From: Massospora cicadina
Taxonomy: Eukaryota > Entomophthoromycota > Entomophthoromycetes > Entomophthorales > Entomophthoraceae
DNA length: 64,000 bases
Direction: 5' to 3'
NCBI GenBank assembly: GCA_022478985.1
Contig: JAKSZP010000206.1
Coordinates: 62,001-126,000 of the forward strand
Shown: positions 10,510 through 22,150 of the stretch, piece by piece
How positions within the stretch are numbered: the first letter of the stretch is position 1
Layout of the letters: each line of letters opens with the position of its first letter
Position numbers and translations under genes: made by a program
Notes under the pieces: model-generated
The model's input: only the letters and a program-made list of their open reading frames with translations
Databases searched by the model: none
Told to the model about the DNA's origin: nothing

Positions 10510-12300
10510 GATGTATTCAAATTTTCTGATCACTTAGTACTTACTAAAGCTTCCTGTTTTGGACAACCTTGTTCCTCTGTAAATCTTCTAAGTAGCGCTG
10601 AACTTCTGCTAGTTAATTGTCATAATTTTGGGTTAGCATTATATTTAATAAATTATCAGCCTCATCAACAATCAAGCGATGGTGGGCAGTTTAGATAGTT
10701 CATCAGCTTTTTGATGCTTTACGCCAGGTCAATACTGATTAGAAAATCATAAGTCTGCAATTTCAGGTCCCAGCGGGCCATTTTTTCTTTGGGCTCTTAC
10801 ATATTTTAAACCAATGTAAGGAAGCTTGATCAGTGATAATGGTAAAATGCACTCCATAGATGTAAACACAAAGATAAACGCATGCATAAATGACTACCAA
10901 ACACTCCTATTTAGTTACTGTATAGTTTCTTTTGTAAATATCTATTGTCCGACTGTAATAAGCAACATGGAGTTCAATTCCATTATAATTGAGGTGAGAT
11001 AACACTTCCCTGACAGCAGCGTAAGGAGCATCCATTTGAATTATAAACAGCTTAATAAAGTTAGGTACAAAAACAGTGGCGCTTGGGTAAGGTAAATAAT
11101 GAGCTTATTGAAGGCTAAATGACAGTTCTCAGTTCACTCAAAGGGTACTCCGTTCATGAAAAGTTAAAATAGTGGCTCACTTATCTTACTGAAGTTTGTA
11201 CAAACTGGTGACAGTAGCCAAGCATTCTAAGAAAAAATTGTATGAAAGGCTTACTACTCAGTCACGCCGTGCATATAATAGCTTCAACCTTCACCGGCTG
11301 GGGCCACAAGCTGTGTTTATTAATGACAAAACCCAAATATTCTAGCTGCTTACACAAAAATTACACTTACTTAGCTTAATATTAAGATCGGCCTTAGATG
11401 GCCAGTGGAAAACTTCCTCAATGGGTTGAAGATAATCTGTAAATGTTCTAAAAAAATGTTAATGCCATCTAAATAAACTAGAATGCAGGATATTCAAATT
11501 GTCAAGGATGCTATCCATAGTCCACTGAAAGGTTGCAGTGGCATTTCACAGCCCAGCGGCATTCTCGTAGGCTGGTAGAGGCCATGGGCCAGAATCATGG
11601 CGCATTTTTCCTGCTCCTCCTTAAGAAACTCTATCTGCCAATAACCACAAACTAGATCCATTGCTGAAAGATACTGCGCACCACTCAAGAAGTCTAACGC
11701 ATTGTCAATCCATGGTAAAGGATAAGAGTCCTTTTTGGTAATACTATAATTTTCTGATAGTCTATTACCATGCGAATTGAGCCATCCTTTTTAAAAACGA
11801 TCAGAACCAGGGATGCCCAAGGGCTTTTATTAGGCACTAAAATCCCATCCTTCACAATATGATTAGTTTCATCATTAACAACTTAATCTGCCACCTTGGA
11901 ACAGCTAATTGGATTAGGTGTACATGCAGATGATTTCTGGCGTCAATATGGTGTAGCACATCTTGTACACGACCAAATCACATTAATTTCAAAAATAGCC
12001 CTTCACTTTTTGAAAAAAGCCAGCGCTTGGTCCTTCTCCTTCTAAGTTAATCCAAAGAGGATTTCCTGAGGAATTAAAGAGCAATCAGATTAATTGGTAC
12101 AGTCATTAAGCCCTAGTTCATTAAAGTGACAAAATCATAAACGTTATGGAGTTCTTTAACTGATAGCAGGTGTACAATTGCAACCAGTTGATGTCACTGG
12201 ATCAGTATAGGGTACGCGTATAGGTTGGCTAGCAGTAACTGAATCTCATCATAGTCAGGCAGGATATTCCTCGATGTGAAAACTAGTTCTGATCTACATT
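10510..12300 (-). pseudogene. Element A reverse transcriptase and RNase H
   Basis: Minus-strand fragments in order are DGSIRMVIDYQ near 11790, AMDLVCGYWQIEFLKEE and LYQPTRMPLGCE at 11494-11688 (RT palm), then thumb-like and RNase H-like segments with stops down to about 10600. The YxDD box near 11480 is not readable, so the copy is more decayed than B. Confidence 0.65.
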
Positions 12301-12539
12301 GACAAATTTTGCGCAAATAATTCGCCATAGTACCCTGAGGGTATTTTCAATCAATTTCAGTTCACATGATAATTTGGTGGCCCACCGGAATGGTCAGGCT
12401 ATGATTAGCTCATAATAGGATATTTTATATTCCATAAACTGATTAGGTAACCACTGGGTAAGGCCATACAGCCGCTGATATTTAATGAGGACTATACCAT
12501 CCATACAGCAATATTAGCTACTCCCTGAGTTTTAGGCGC

Positions 12540-13230
12540 AGGGGTCTCAACATTCCAGTTATAAGATAGCAGAAGAGGTTGGCCCATAATCTCTAGTGTG
12601 TTCGTTAAAATTAGCTTTGACTCCACAAGTCCTCATAAAAGAGGTTCCAATGAGGAAGTCATACTGATGGTTTACAAAAAGAGACAGGAGAAGATAATAC
12701 TAAGGAACCAAACTGCAGTGGAAAAATACTGTAGAATCCTTCTGATGTAGTAGTATGGTGTCCCGCTGTACCATATACTTCCAGTGATTTAGGTTGGGCT
12801 AAAGGCCTAGTCTCTTAACCAGCTTGGTAGACACAATAGAACTGGTGCTACAGTTTACAATAGACCTGACCTTGAGCTTATATACTTGTATCTCAATGTA
12901 AGTACACTCAGAAAAGTAAACATGTAAAACATTAAGTATGCAGATCTCCAAGCTATCCGCTTGATACAAATAACGCTGAATCTCTTTGCCTAATTTAGGG
13001 TGCAATTACTTTAATATCAAAAGTTATCGCCACTTAAACTCATGCAGTGTGAGAATATCACAAGAGTAAACCAAAAGCTCTTGTTGCTCTAGATATTGAA
13101 CATAAGGCGTCAATACTATTTCCAGCGCCAACTTACCTTCACTTTCCTCGCAGGAGAAACTAGGCTCAATTACTAAAGCATCAGCTACTACTCTCTGAGC
13201 TGCCATAAGTGACCAATCGTGCATGGACTT
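12540..13230 (-). pseudogene. Element A protease region
   Basis: The piece at 12799-13005 ends SSIVSTKLVKRLGL, aligning with the segment after the retropepsin active site in B (NFVSTKLIKKI). The catalytic D-T-G-S itself is degraded to N-C-S-T, so the enzyme is dead. An upstream piece at 13024-13224 precedes it in the gag-to-protease linker. Confidence 0.5.
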
Positions 13231-14700
13231 CCAATATATGAAAGGTGAACTTGGAGAACTTTTTTATTCTTAAATTTTTAAATGAGGCGGATGTTAAAAA
13301 TTGTTCTCCTCTCTGTCTTTTCCCAAGTCTTCACATACAATGATTTCTCTAATTGAACTTTAGGTCTACATTTTAATTTTGGACAGTGATTGATGTGATG
13401 CACCAAGCTTTTACAAGAATAAGAGATCTGAGTAAGATCAGATCAATCAAAACAAGGGCCAGAAGGCCAAGATAATTCTTGTTTAAGGGAGACATACCAA
13501 GATTGTGGGTTGCGAGGCTCCCATGGACTTTGGTTTGGCGCCTCAAAAGTGATGGCGCAGTGATGGAGATAATTCACCATATGAGCTATATTATTCTCCT
13601 CATTACATAAAGGCATCAAAGACCTATACAATTCGGTGTAGGGCTCACAGGCAGGGAGGATGCGATCTGGGCATCAAAGTCATTAATAACGTTAGCCCCA
13701 AATAGCATCTGCGCTTCCAAATATAATTGTAAAGCAAACATTTGAATGGTTATACATCTTTTAAGAAAAATACTCAGGAATTTCATCTTCTGAATGGTCA
13801 TCCTTTTTGCTCCGCTAAACTCTTTGATAAGAAGAACTTTAGCATTAAGGTAAGTCACACCAGTTTTTTAATTTTGGCACCACTAACTCCTAACTTTTGG
13901 AGTATAATAATTTTATTACTGCTGCCAACATAAAAGTCTCAGGCGCTCCAGTCATACTGATTTCAAGTACATCTATAGAATTTTGCACATTAGCCTTCTT
14001 AACTTTTATAAATTAATAGGGTTGATCAGAAATTGATTTTCATGGCTTCAGGGCTGAGGAGCCTGCGGTGACCCTATCTGACTTCCAAGTTGCTATTACA
14101 AGAATGGGGAGTAATATGACTTTGATTGGATTTATTGTCCGAGCGCTCATAAGCATCTACAATCAAAATGGAAGGCTCATTAATCTACTACGTCAACAGG
14201 GGTTCCAGCACAACATAACCCTGTATGAACTGGCGAATATATTAATGAATCGACAGGAATTTAACATCATCTCAGAAAAAGGGCAGCATTCCGCCTGCAA
14301 CATTACTTCCATATTAACCATCATTTTATTAATGGCCTGAGAATCCGCTTTTGGGGCGCTGTTTTAACTCACCAAAGATTTTATGGTTCTTTACTTTGTT
14401 TAAGTTCCTCATGTAAGGAGTCAAGCTCCTGATACAAATCAGTAATGGAGTGAACAGCTACAACCATACCTTTTACTAATTTTAACATTTGTTGGTCGTG
14501 ACCTAGTAGGATTAGAGCAGACCAACAAGAGTTTTCACATCTGCTCATACTTGACAAATCTTGACAGCATAATTTGGCAGGGCCTCAAGGCCAGCCACTA
14601 CAGCTTCAGAGGGTTGCATGACCTCCACGGTGAAGGAGTTTCCAACTATGATTTCAGAACTCATATTTACAATGTTTGACTCAGGAGGATAAGGTGAAGC
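13231..14700 (-). pseudogene. Element A gag region
   Basis: Position between the primer-binding site and the protease, together with short minus-strand pieces at 13443-13631 and 13616-13858, supports a gag remnant. One piece contains VNYLHHCAITFEAPNQSPWE, resembling the late part of a gag or retrotrans_gag domain. No knuckle is visible. Mostly inferred from context. Confidence 0.45.
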
Positions 14701-14702
14701 CT

Positions 14703-14720
14703 CCTATAGTGAGCACCAAA
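14703..14720 (-). promoter_or_regulatory. Primer-binding site of element A
   Basis: The minus strand next to the 5' LTR reads TTTGGTGCTCACTATAGGAG, with the TGGTGCTCACTA core shared by E and, with changes, by B and D. Confidence 0.55.
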
Positions 14721-15489
14721 TGTAATAATTGGCGCAGTGGCGGCATATTTCCAGCGCACAGGTTAAAGAAACACTAATTACAAGGTGTTGTATGAGTACA
14801 GTGACCTTGACCAAAAACTAACCTAAACTGAATATTTCAAAATATGGCATTATTTAAATGAAAACAAATAAGTGCACTGTAGTATTTGATACTGCCAGTG
14901 ACCCAGAGCTTATGGTGGTATTCTTTATATATTGGCTCTCTCAGCTTCACCTGATAAAAACAACTTCATATTGACAATCCTCTCAAATATGCCTACTTTA
15001 CAGAGATCTCATTGGTGCTTTACAAAGTTACTAAGTAGCACCTCTGAATTGGCAGACTAAATTTGTAATATTTAAATTGGTCAGAAAAATGAATAACTAA
15101 GGTTGAGGCATTTCCATATGAAGATGCCATATGCCAGATACAGTTAAAATACTGACTGACCACCTTGATATTTATAAGACTATTACCAACGGTTTTACGC
15201 TGGCATGGGGCAGCATAGGATAGCACGCTAAAATAAAATAGGAGGCAATATAGGGATCAAGGCCATAGCATTGGAAGCCTGTAGGTTAAGGAATAAGAGC
15301 TGTGCCAGCAGGGTTTTAGGGATCTAATTATTACTAAGTTAATATTTTATGCGCTATATTTAAATGCTGTGACCATGTGGTGTAGGAATAACTCTACTGA
15401 TCAAATCCGCTATTTAATTATAAGTTGCAATATGAAATTAAAGATATAAAAATATGGTATTCAGATGGTTGGCCAAACAAATTACAACA
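14721..15489 (-). repeat. Element A 5' LTR
   Basis: This 769 bp LTR starts TGTAATAATTGGCG and ends ATTACAACA. It aligns with the 3' copy at 346-1595 and shows the uninterrupted state of the solo LTR 1 site. Confidence 0.8.
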
Positions 15490-15900
15490 GAGTACTTAGT
15501 CTTAATTTGCTAATATGAATTGACCAACTCTAAATCCTCAAAAAGCCCCACATCAAGGGACCCTTACAAGTCTTAAATGTCCTACCTATGGCAAATACAA
15601 CTTGGAAACTCTCAAAGGAGTTCCCTACCAATCAACCATCAATGAAAATTTATATGGATTATATCAGAATAATAATGAATAGGGGAGTATTTGTCAATCC
15701 GCTGAGATCACCAATCCATTGGCAGATGTTCCCTCCCTTATATTATCCTTTTATCCAAAATATTCATTTTTTATCTGCTTTACCTTTGATGACCTTTAAA
15801 TCCTTTTTCTTCAATTTTTTATTGATCAGGTATAAAAGCCTTCTCACAATTCTCAATAGAGCAACAAAAATACTCTTTGCTTAATTTTTCTTGTTGCTAT
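15490..15900 (+). pseudogene. Element H integrase tail (3' part) and downstream
   Basis: If A and its target duplication are removed, the KFTVGD motif before 346 continues into LVLIC and YELTNS, the expected start of the GPF domain of a gypsy integrase, with stops and a frameshift. Another frame at 15588-15700 looks like the domain end. Further on, TATAAAAGCC near 15831 followed by CAATAGAGCAAC could belong to H's 3' LTR, but I found no second copy to define it. Confidence 0.45.
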
Positions 15901-18706
15901 TTATTAGGATTTATCCCCGCCCTGCCATTTCTGATACTTTGTGCCAAATTCCCTGATGTTTAAGCCTATCATTGATGACACAGCCGCCAGAAAAGTGGAC
16001 ATCTGAGGTATTGTTTGAGCCTCTTATTGTGATATTTTTAAATTTCAAGCTCTTATGACAGTATACATATTCTTTTTAGATTATGGGTTCACAATAAAAC
16101 TATTAGAGAATATCTTTTTTCATATGTATAATTTTAACTTAAAATACCACCTTAACAGATTTGAAATAATAATTTAGTTAAGAATCAAACTTATTTGAAA
16201 CATGAAATGCTACTGATGAAAAAAACCATACAAGCTAATATAATCTACTTAAAATAAATTCATTTTATTTACTGATCTGATTGATGGATTGTTATCAATG
16301 TCAAGTTCACTTAAAATTATTTACTTGGTATACTTTCTGTTTTCCATAATCATGCTATCATCACACTATAAAAATGGAATTATAGACTAGTTGTACTTAG
16401 ATCTGAGTAGTATATTATATAATATATCTAATTAGATAGAGGTACAAATTATGTTTTCAACTTGTCAAAAAGTTTCATAATTTAAAATAATTGCAAGTAC
16501 TAAACAAGTTTTAGGATTATTGAGTAGTTGACTGGACCTAATTGCTGGGTGATTTGATAGGGAAATAATAGTATTAGCTTATGCCTAATTTATTATGGAT
16601 TATATCTTAAAGATATCAGTGATTAGGGATCAAAAATATTTTAAGTATATGAAAAGCTTGGAAACTGCGGCCTAGTGATTCCAATAAATAATATTTTACT
16701 AGACAACACGGGCCCAGGGGCTTTGTTAGTTAAGTCAGACTTAATATTAGTTGAATTAATGACCTAAGCTTGTGGGCTTTATTGGTCAATGTAAAAATTA
16801 TTTTCAATGTCAATCAAGTTTTTGATTGAATTAACTACTGATTAATGGTATGAATCGCCTTGGTATGTGCTACCATTGCTTGAGAAGAGTGATGGTTTAA
16901 ATACTTTCAGATGCGTCAGAGGAAACTTTATCTTGAAATAATTGTCAGTAAGACACTGGCCACGAGACTGAGATGAGTAACCGCAGAGCCTCATAGTTTT
17001 TAACCCTCTGAAGTCTTCATTGTGATCTGCTGGCTAAGTAGCAATGAAAGGTGAGGTGTCATGGGTAAGGTGTGGTTAATATCAAAACCTATAAGTCTCC
17101 CTAATTTTATACAAATAAAAACAATCTTTTATCACTACAAGTTAATAGTTTAATATAAAAGCTTTTTTTCTTAATGCCTTTTTGTTATATTAAGTTGATG
17201 AATTATTTGGGATCAGGAAGATTAGGGCAGTGAGCTAAAGTACAAGTAAACGACAATAGAGTACAGCCTGGAAGTATTATTCAACTACAATTTATATCTT
17301 AATTACTGTCGTTATCTGGTCTATTATCTCAATACAATAGGCGCTCAAAATTCCCATTTATCTAAGAAAAGAACCAGACTATTTGAGGTAGGCCAAAATT
17401 TCAACAAGTATAGTGATATATTCTAATTCTAGAAGATATAAAGGGCTTTATAGATGAGACTTCAACATACACATATATATTTTACACAAATGTCAAATTA
17501 TTTATATAATAATAAGTTGTATTCTAGATGATTTAGATAAAATAATATCTAAAATGATGCTGTAGCATTTAAAGTATAGGACAAGTAGCATATGTTAAAA
17601 ATAACAGTCATACCAGATTGCCTAAAAGCTTCTCAAGAAATACATCTTCTATTTATATATCTTTATAATGAATGTATGCTAAATTTTGTTAGTAAAGTAG
17701 AAGAGCCTGGTAAGCGAACTTAAGACTTAAATTAATTCCTATCTATATTTAGTATTTATAAATATAGGCGTTGCTTTTGATATTATAATAGTTCATAAAA
17801 CAGTAGGCTTGAGATTGGTTCAATTATGTACATGATACAGTACATTAACATTTATTTTCTGATTAAAAGTTCACTGATAAATTCAAGGGAGATTATTTTT
17901 TAGGTGAATTATGGTTATTAGATATAACAACTTATACTAGAAAAACTAAAGTATTTCAGCATAATCATATTTACATCTAAGCAGAAACTCAATTGTACTT
18001 TACAACTATATGATATTGTTATATGTTTGTATTGTGCAAACACCACTCTTACTCATATGATGCTGATAGAAAGGTGTGTGTTGCAAGCAATAATTCATTT
18101 TTTACAGGGCTCAACATCAGGTCATTTGAGAGGTTCTAATCTTTATTGTAGTAAGACTTTTTATTTTTGATTAAGTGCATTCTACCTTTTTAAAAATTAG
18201 ATTTGTCTTGATGTTAACTTCTATTAAGCACACTGTGACCTCTCTCTACACCTACTTGACAACTAGTCTTATTATGGACTTTCTGACTGTAACTCTACAC
18301 CAAAAATATAACGGTATAAAACTTGAAAGTAAGATAAACGATTAAAAGTATAATTCTGTGAAATACCAAAGTCTGTTTGTTTATTTTATAAACCAAATAT
18401 ATAGTAGAAGGGGAAATATAGTTTGGCTAAAGTATTTAAAATAAGTTACTGATTCTAAGTCATATTACAATAGGATTATCTACCTTCAACTTGATTTTAG
18501 GGTTGAAAATTCCAAATCCATTATTATGCCAGATTTTCTTGGTTTAGATTTTAAATTTTATTTTAATCCTATAGTTTACTTCTTAGTGGTTTTTGTTTTT
18601 GTATTTCATGTGGCTCTTAACGCTCTTCAGATTTATTATTTGCTTCTGGGAAATTGGTTGTTCCCTAAATTAGTTAATACCAATTGTGAAACAATACTTG
18701 AACAGG
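15901..18706. other. AT-rich spacer with no recognised gene
   Basis: Long AT-rich sequence without a convincing ORF on either strand. A 64-codon plus-strand ORF at 18526-18720 encodes a hydrophobic peptide (FLVVFVFVFHVAL) and is probably chance in AT-rich DNA. No LTR, tRNA or repeat shared with the rest of the window was noticed. Confidence 0.5.
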
Positions 18707-18722
18707 GAAACTCATTTTGAGA

Positions 18723-20625
18723 GATCTCTTTTGCTTCAATATCTAATTCAAAGCCAAACTCAGACTTTTTAAAAAATACAAAAAACTTCTACTTGATCAA
18801 GCCAAAGCTTACTAATGTCAATGCCATCAATGCCTGCTGCCCCAGCTTGGGGTGGTGGTGCGCCGCCATCTGGTATCTTTTGGCCGCCGCTGAAGCGTGC
18901 CTGGGTTGGCTCTGCTAGCTCCCTAATGCTACAAGGCATTATGTCCCCCCTCAGTACTTGGTCCATCACCTTGCAAGTTCCTAAGTGGTACTCCAGAGTT
19001 CTTTGGTGCTCCCATGGACAATTTTTATTTCAGCCTCCAGGTTGAATATGAGAACCTTTTTCCATATGCAAGCACAGCCATCATCAAGATGGCCACAGAA
19101 GTGTTTAAACCTGCCAGCTTTATTGATTTCTGCCTCTTTAAGGAGTATTTTGACATTAGTATCCATTCTGAGGCTGATGCAAATGCAGCATCTAATCTGC
19201 AATTAATTTATAAAAATTTCCCCTTCCAACTGTTTTAACTCACCTTGGATGAGACCACTTTGGTGTTCAGTTCGCCAGGCTGCCTTCTCACCTTTCCCCC
19301 CAAACGCCTCCGCCATGAGCTCATGGAGAGTTTGGCTATTTATGGTGTAGACCCCATGTTGCAATTTGTGGTTTTGAATGGAGTGAATCATTTGACAGGG
19401 CTGCACGCCTTTGTGACAATCCACCCATTTCATTGCAACACCCACCTCAAAATTCCCCCTCACACAGTGATCAGATCTACCTCTGATCACCCATTCTGGG
19501 CATGCATCAAGAACAGCTGTGCCATTTGCCCCTTGTGCTTTGAGCTTGATCACTCAAATTGCAAGTGCCCTACAGCTTCTGCCTCCGCTGCTTCCACCAC
19601 TCCCTCCCCTGGCGTCAGGTAGGTGGCCAGTTCAGCTCAATTTTTTGAATGGGGCTCAATCCTCCTGCTACAACCTCAGCAAATTCTGGTGCTGATTCAA
19701 AGGCAGCAGCCAATCAAAATTTACAAAATTTTAAATTTCTATCAATTTGACCAGATTATAGAATCCTGAGTTGCTGGCTAACTCAGTTTCAGTTGAGCTG
19801 CCATGGTCAATGGAATATGGCCAGTCAGCTTCTGCCACTGGCCCAATTCCAGTGGCTGGCCGAGTGCTGGCAAAATTAATCCATCTGAGGCTCTCAAATG
19901 GACTGATGAGAATAAACAGCCATACCATGTCAAACTGTATTTCGCTTTGGGGGAATTATTTGTTGATCCTCCTGAATTGCAGCCCCACCATTTTCACCAA
20001 GAAACTATTTTCCAATATTATAAAAATGTTAATAAAATGGCAGTTGAGGCTGCAGCTGCCCCTGCCAACACCCTAATTCGCCAGCAACTTCATGAGGAGA
20101 TGAAGCCCCTTGTTGAGGGTATTCCTATCCCCAATTTTCCCCATGATTTGAGGAAGATGCAAAATATGAAATTGAGGAGCTCACTTTTGGTGCAAGCTGC
20201 ACTTACATTGATGTGGCAAAAACTTCTCTTTTTAACCCCGATTATCCTGAAACCTGCAAGTGCATCAAGTCTTTCACTTGTATGCTGGCTATCATCACTT
20301 TTTCTGAGCATCAACTTGCTCAATATATTGAGGCGACGGGCACCACTGGCATCATAAATGAAGAAAACCCATAACTATACCTCCTTATGCCCCATGTCAT
20401 TTATGCTCCCACCCAATGCTGTTCGCCATGGTCTGTCAGTTAAAGCAGGAACTGAGAAAATCTTCCCTAAAGCTTTCTCGCTTTCTGATATGGCTTCCTT
20501 GGCTGTTAGCTGAGGTGCCATATTATGAAACTTTTATTTATAATAATCCCTTTGTTTGGCCCATTTGCAAGTAAAGATGCGTGGCAGCTCCCCCTTTTGG
20601 GTTGGGCACCACTAGTGCTAAAAAA
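18723..20625 (+). mobile_element. Z1: full-length ORF1-only LINE-like retroposon
   Basis: A 1.9 kb unit with a short 5' leader (about 92 bp), one decayed reading of about 570 codons, a short 3' UTR and an oligo-A end (GTGCTAAAAAA). It is flanked by a diverged direct repeat GAAAYTCATTYTGAGA (18707-18722 and 20626-20641), matching at 14 of 16 positions with both changes C/T. There are no LTRs and no polymerase domain. The ORF is homologous to that of Z2 at 59.6-61.5 kb, and the 3' end to Z3 at 57.1 kb. The target duplication length and A-tail are typical of target-primed reverse transcription. Confidence 0.7.
18815..20528 (+). pseudogene. Z protein: CCHC-knuckle ORF1-like protein, copy 1
   Basis: The start is chosen at 18815 because Z2 begins with an alignable MS..SP.AA.xWG. 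From N- to C-terminus it has a Pro/Gly-rich start, a conserved block FIDFCLFKEYFDISIHSEAD (19110-19175), a block around GVDPMLQF, and a zinc knuckle CPLCFELDHSNCKC (19530-19570, CX2CX4HX4C). A Ser/Ala/Pro-rich hinge follows, then an all-alpha-like region with VEGIPIPNFPHDL (20110-20150) and FTCMLAIITFSEHQLA, ending GAIL-stop at 20528 as in Z3. Frames switch near 19030, 19240 and 20160, and stops are present. No endonuclease or RT motif occurs. A nucleic-acid-binding ORF1 or gag-like role is inferred from the knuckle. Confidence 0.55.
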
Positions 20626-20641
20626 GAAATTCATTCTGAGA

Positions 20642-21540
20642 AGAATATTGGCACTTCAGTCATCTTCAGCAGCATTAAGATAAGTTTAGCCATTATCACA
20701 GGCTATCAAATTATTTTTATATCCTTAGTGTATAAAAAGGCCTTAATCATTGTCATTGATAACAATCAAATTTTTTTCATCTGGTAGCTATAAAGGGACC
20801 TTAATCTTATGTAAAATAATTTTTACACTGACAACTATGAAAGTGCTTCATCTGTTGTCCTCACTTGCTATATTAGTTTATTTGTTATAATTTTATATGA
20901 CTTATGGGGTTTCACAAGGGGTCTTTTTCAGGGTCAAAGAATTAACCCTATCAGTTGAGCTTTCTCAACAATATGCATTATAATAGTATTTTATGTATTA
21001 TGTAATCCAACTAGAAGATCTTTTTATTTTTAGATCATACTAAACCTTTTTAATCCTTCTAAATCATTATCTTCTACTAATAAAGGTATGAAATGCTTAT
21101 TTTATCATATGTTTATTACATAGAGTTTAAAATTTTATTAATATTATACTTCTTTTTAAGTATAACTAAGCAGAACATTAGGAGAAATTTATCTAAATGC
21201 ATCTTTTGACCATAGCTTTGCGATTCTTCTAGATATGATAATCTACAGTAATGTTTATATGGCTATTTTATATAGTTGAAGGTGTAAATTTTTTATTTTT
21301 CTTAAAATTTGACTACCTTTAGTATATCAAATTTGAATACTGAAAATATTAATATATGATTATAATCTACTTTATAATACACATTTTTAATACATAATGA
21401 TTAGTATCTAAAATATAAGAAACTCTGTCATTACAAGTCCTAAAGTAAAATTTAGCTGGTCTATAATCAATTGTGCTCATAAAAAAGCTAAATCATATGC
21501 TCCTTACAGTATAACTTTTTCTTTGATTTTTTGTATCTTA
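20642..21540. other. AT-rich spacer
   Basis: No gene or repeat recognised. A 68-codon plus-strand ORF at 20581-20787 starts inside the Z1 tail and is not credible as a gene. Confidence 0.5.
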
Positions 21541-21554
21541 TAAATCAGTTGATA

Positions 21555-21590
21555 TCTTCCATCCCCTGGTTGGCTTACTAAAAATAAACA
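21555..21590 (+). repeat. Lone LINE 3'-terminal block
   Basis: CTTCCATCCCCTGGTTGGCT followed by TACTAAAAATAAAC matches the 3' ends of LINE-b, LINE-c, LINE-d and Z2. It is probably the remnant of a 5'-truncated insertion in the plus orientation; its 5' limit cannot be set in the AT-rich flank. Confidence 0.5.
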
Positions 21591-21954
21591 AATATAAAAT
21601 TTAGTGCTGTATATATGCTTAACAGGATTCTTTATTATTTAATTATACTATCATGGTTTATGTAACCTAACGGGTATCTATGCTTTTAATATTATCTCAT
21701 CAATAGCTGCATTATAATAACATTAAAGTTATGATAATCTTTAAACAAAATTAATAATATTTAAACTATTAATAAAAGGTTTAAACCGCTATCTTCTAAC
21801 AGGTTAAAATATTTATACTATAAACTTTAAATAATTTAAAGATGAAACTAAATCCAAAGATGTAACTTATAAGGTAGCTTATTAAAAGTGATATAATCTA
21901 GAGATTGTTAAAAGGTTATGATCTAATATACTTTTAACTGGCAAATCTATCTAA

Positions 21955-22150
21955 GGGGGAGGGTGCCCTAGTGGTAGAGTATGAACTCAATGACCTATGC
22001 CTCACAAATTTAATCCTGGTAAATGAGCTTTGGGTAGGGGATAATTATGACTGTATTGAAGTTACATGCCAATGACCTGAACTAAGATAACAGATAGCAA
22101 GGCGGTCAATGGACTTCCTGGCCTATCAGAACGCCACGCATAAAAGTTTA
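21955..22150 (+). mobile_element. Possible tRNA-derived SINE
   Basis: GGGTGCCCTAGTGGTAGAGT at 21961-21980 resembles the start and A box of a tRNA gene. About 40 bp on, AATTTAATCCTGG (22007-22019) resembles a decayed B box (GGTTCRAATCC). The acceptor stem cannot close, so this is not a functional tRNA. A GC-richer unrelated body follows to about 22150, standing out from the AT-rich flanks. No second copy was seen in the window and no target duplication was found. Confidence 0.35.

Larger units (their letters stand above)
346..15489 (-). mobile_element. Element A: Ty3/gypsy LTR retrotransposon, decayed, split by B
   Basis: Two diverged LTRs (346-1595 and 14721-15489), both starting TGTAATAAT and ending in ACA, bracket minus-strand gag, protease, RT, RNase H and integrase remnants in gypsy order. 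The element is interrupted by B (1788-9020), by a solo LTR in its 3' LTR, and probably by another at 9970-10509. Flanks GGGGA and GAGTA match at only 3 of 5 positions, fitting an old insertion, but the host integrase (H) reading continues on both sides, which supports the ends independently. All its genes are broken. Confidence 0.8.

Noticed and set aside
18526..18720. 64-codon hydrophobic ORF, possible small membrane protein
   Set aside because: Phe/Val/Leu-rich ORFs arise easily in AT-rich DNA; no second copy, no neighbours, no conserved motif.
21961..22020. Functional tRNA gene
   Set aside because: The B box is degraded and the acceptor stem cannot pair; kept only as a SINE candidate.
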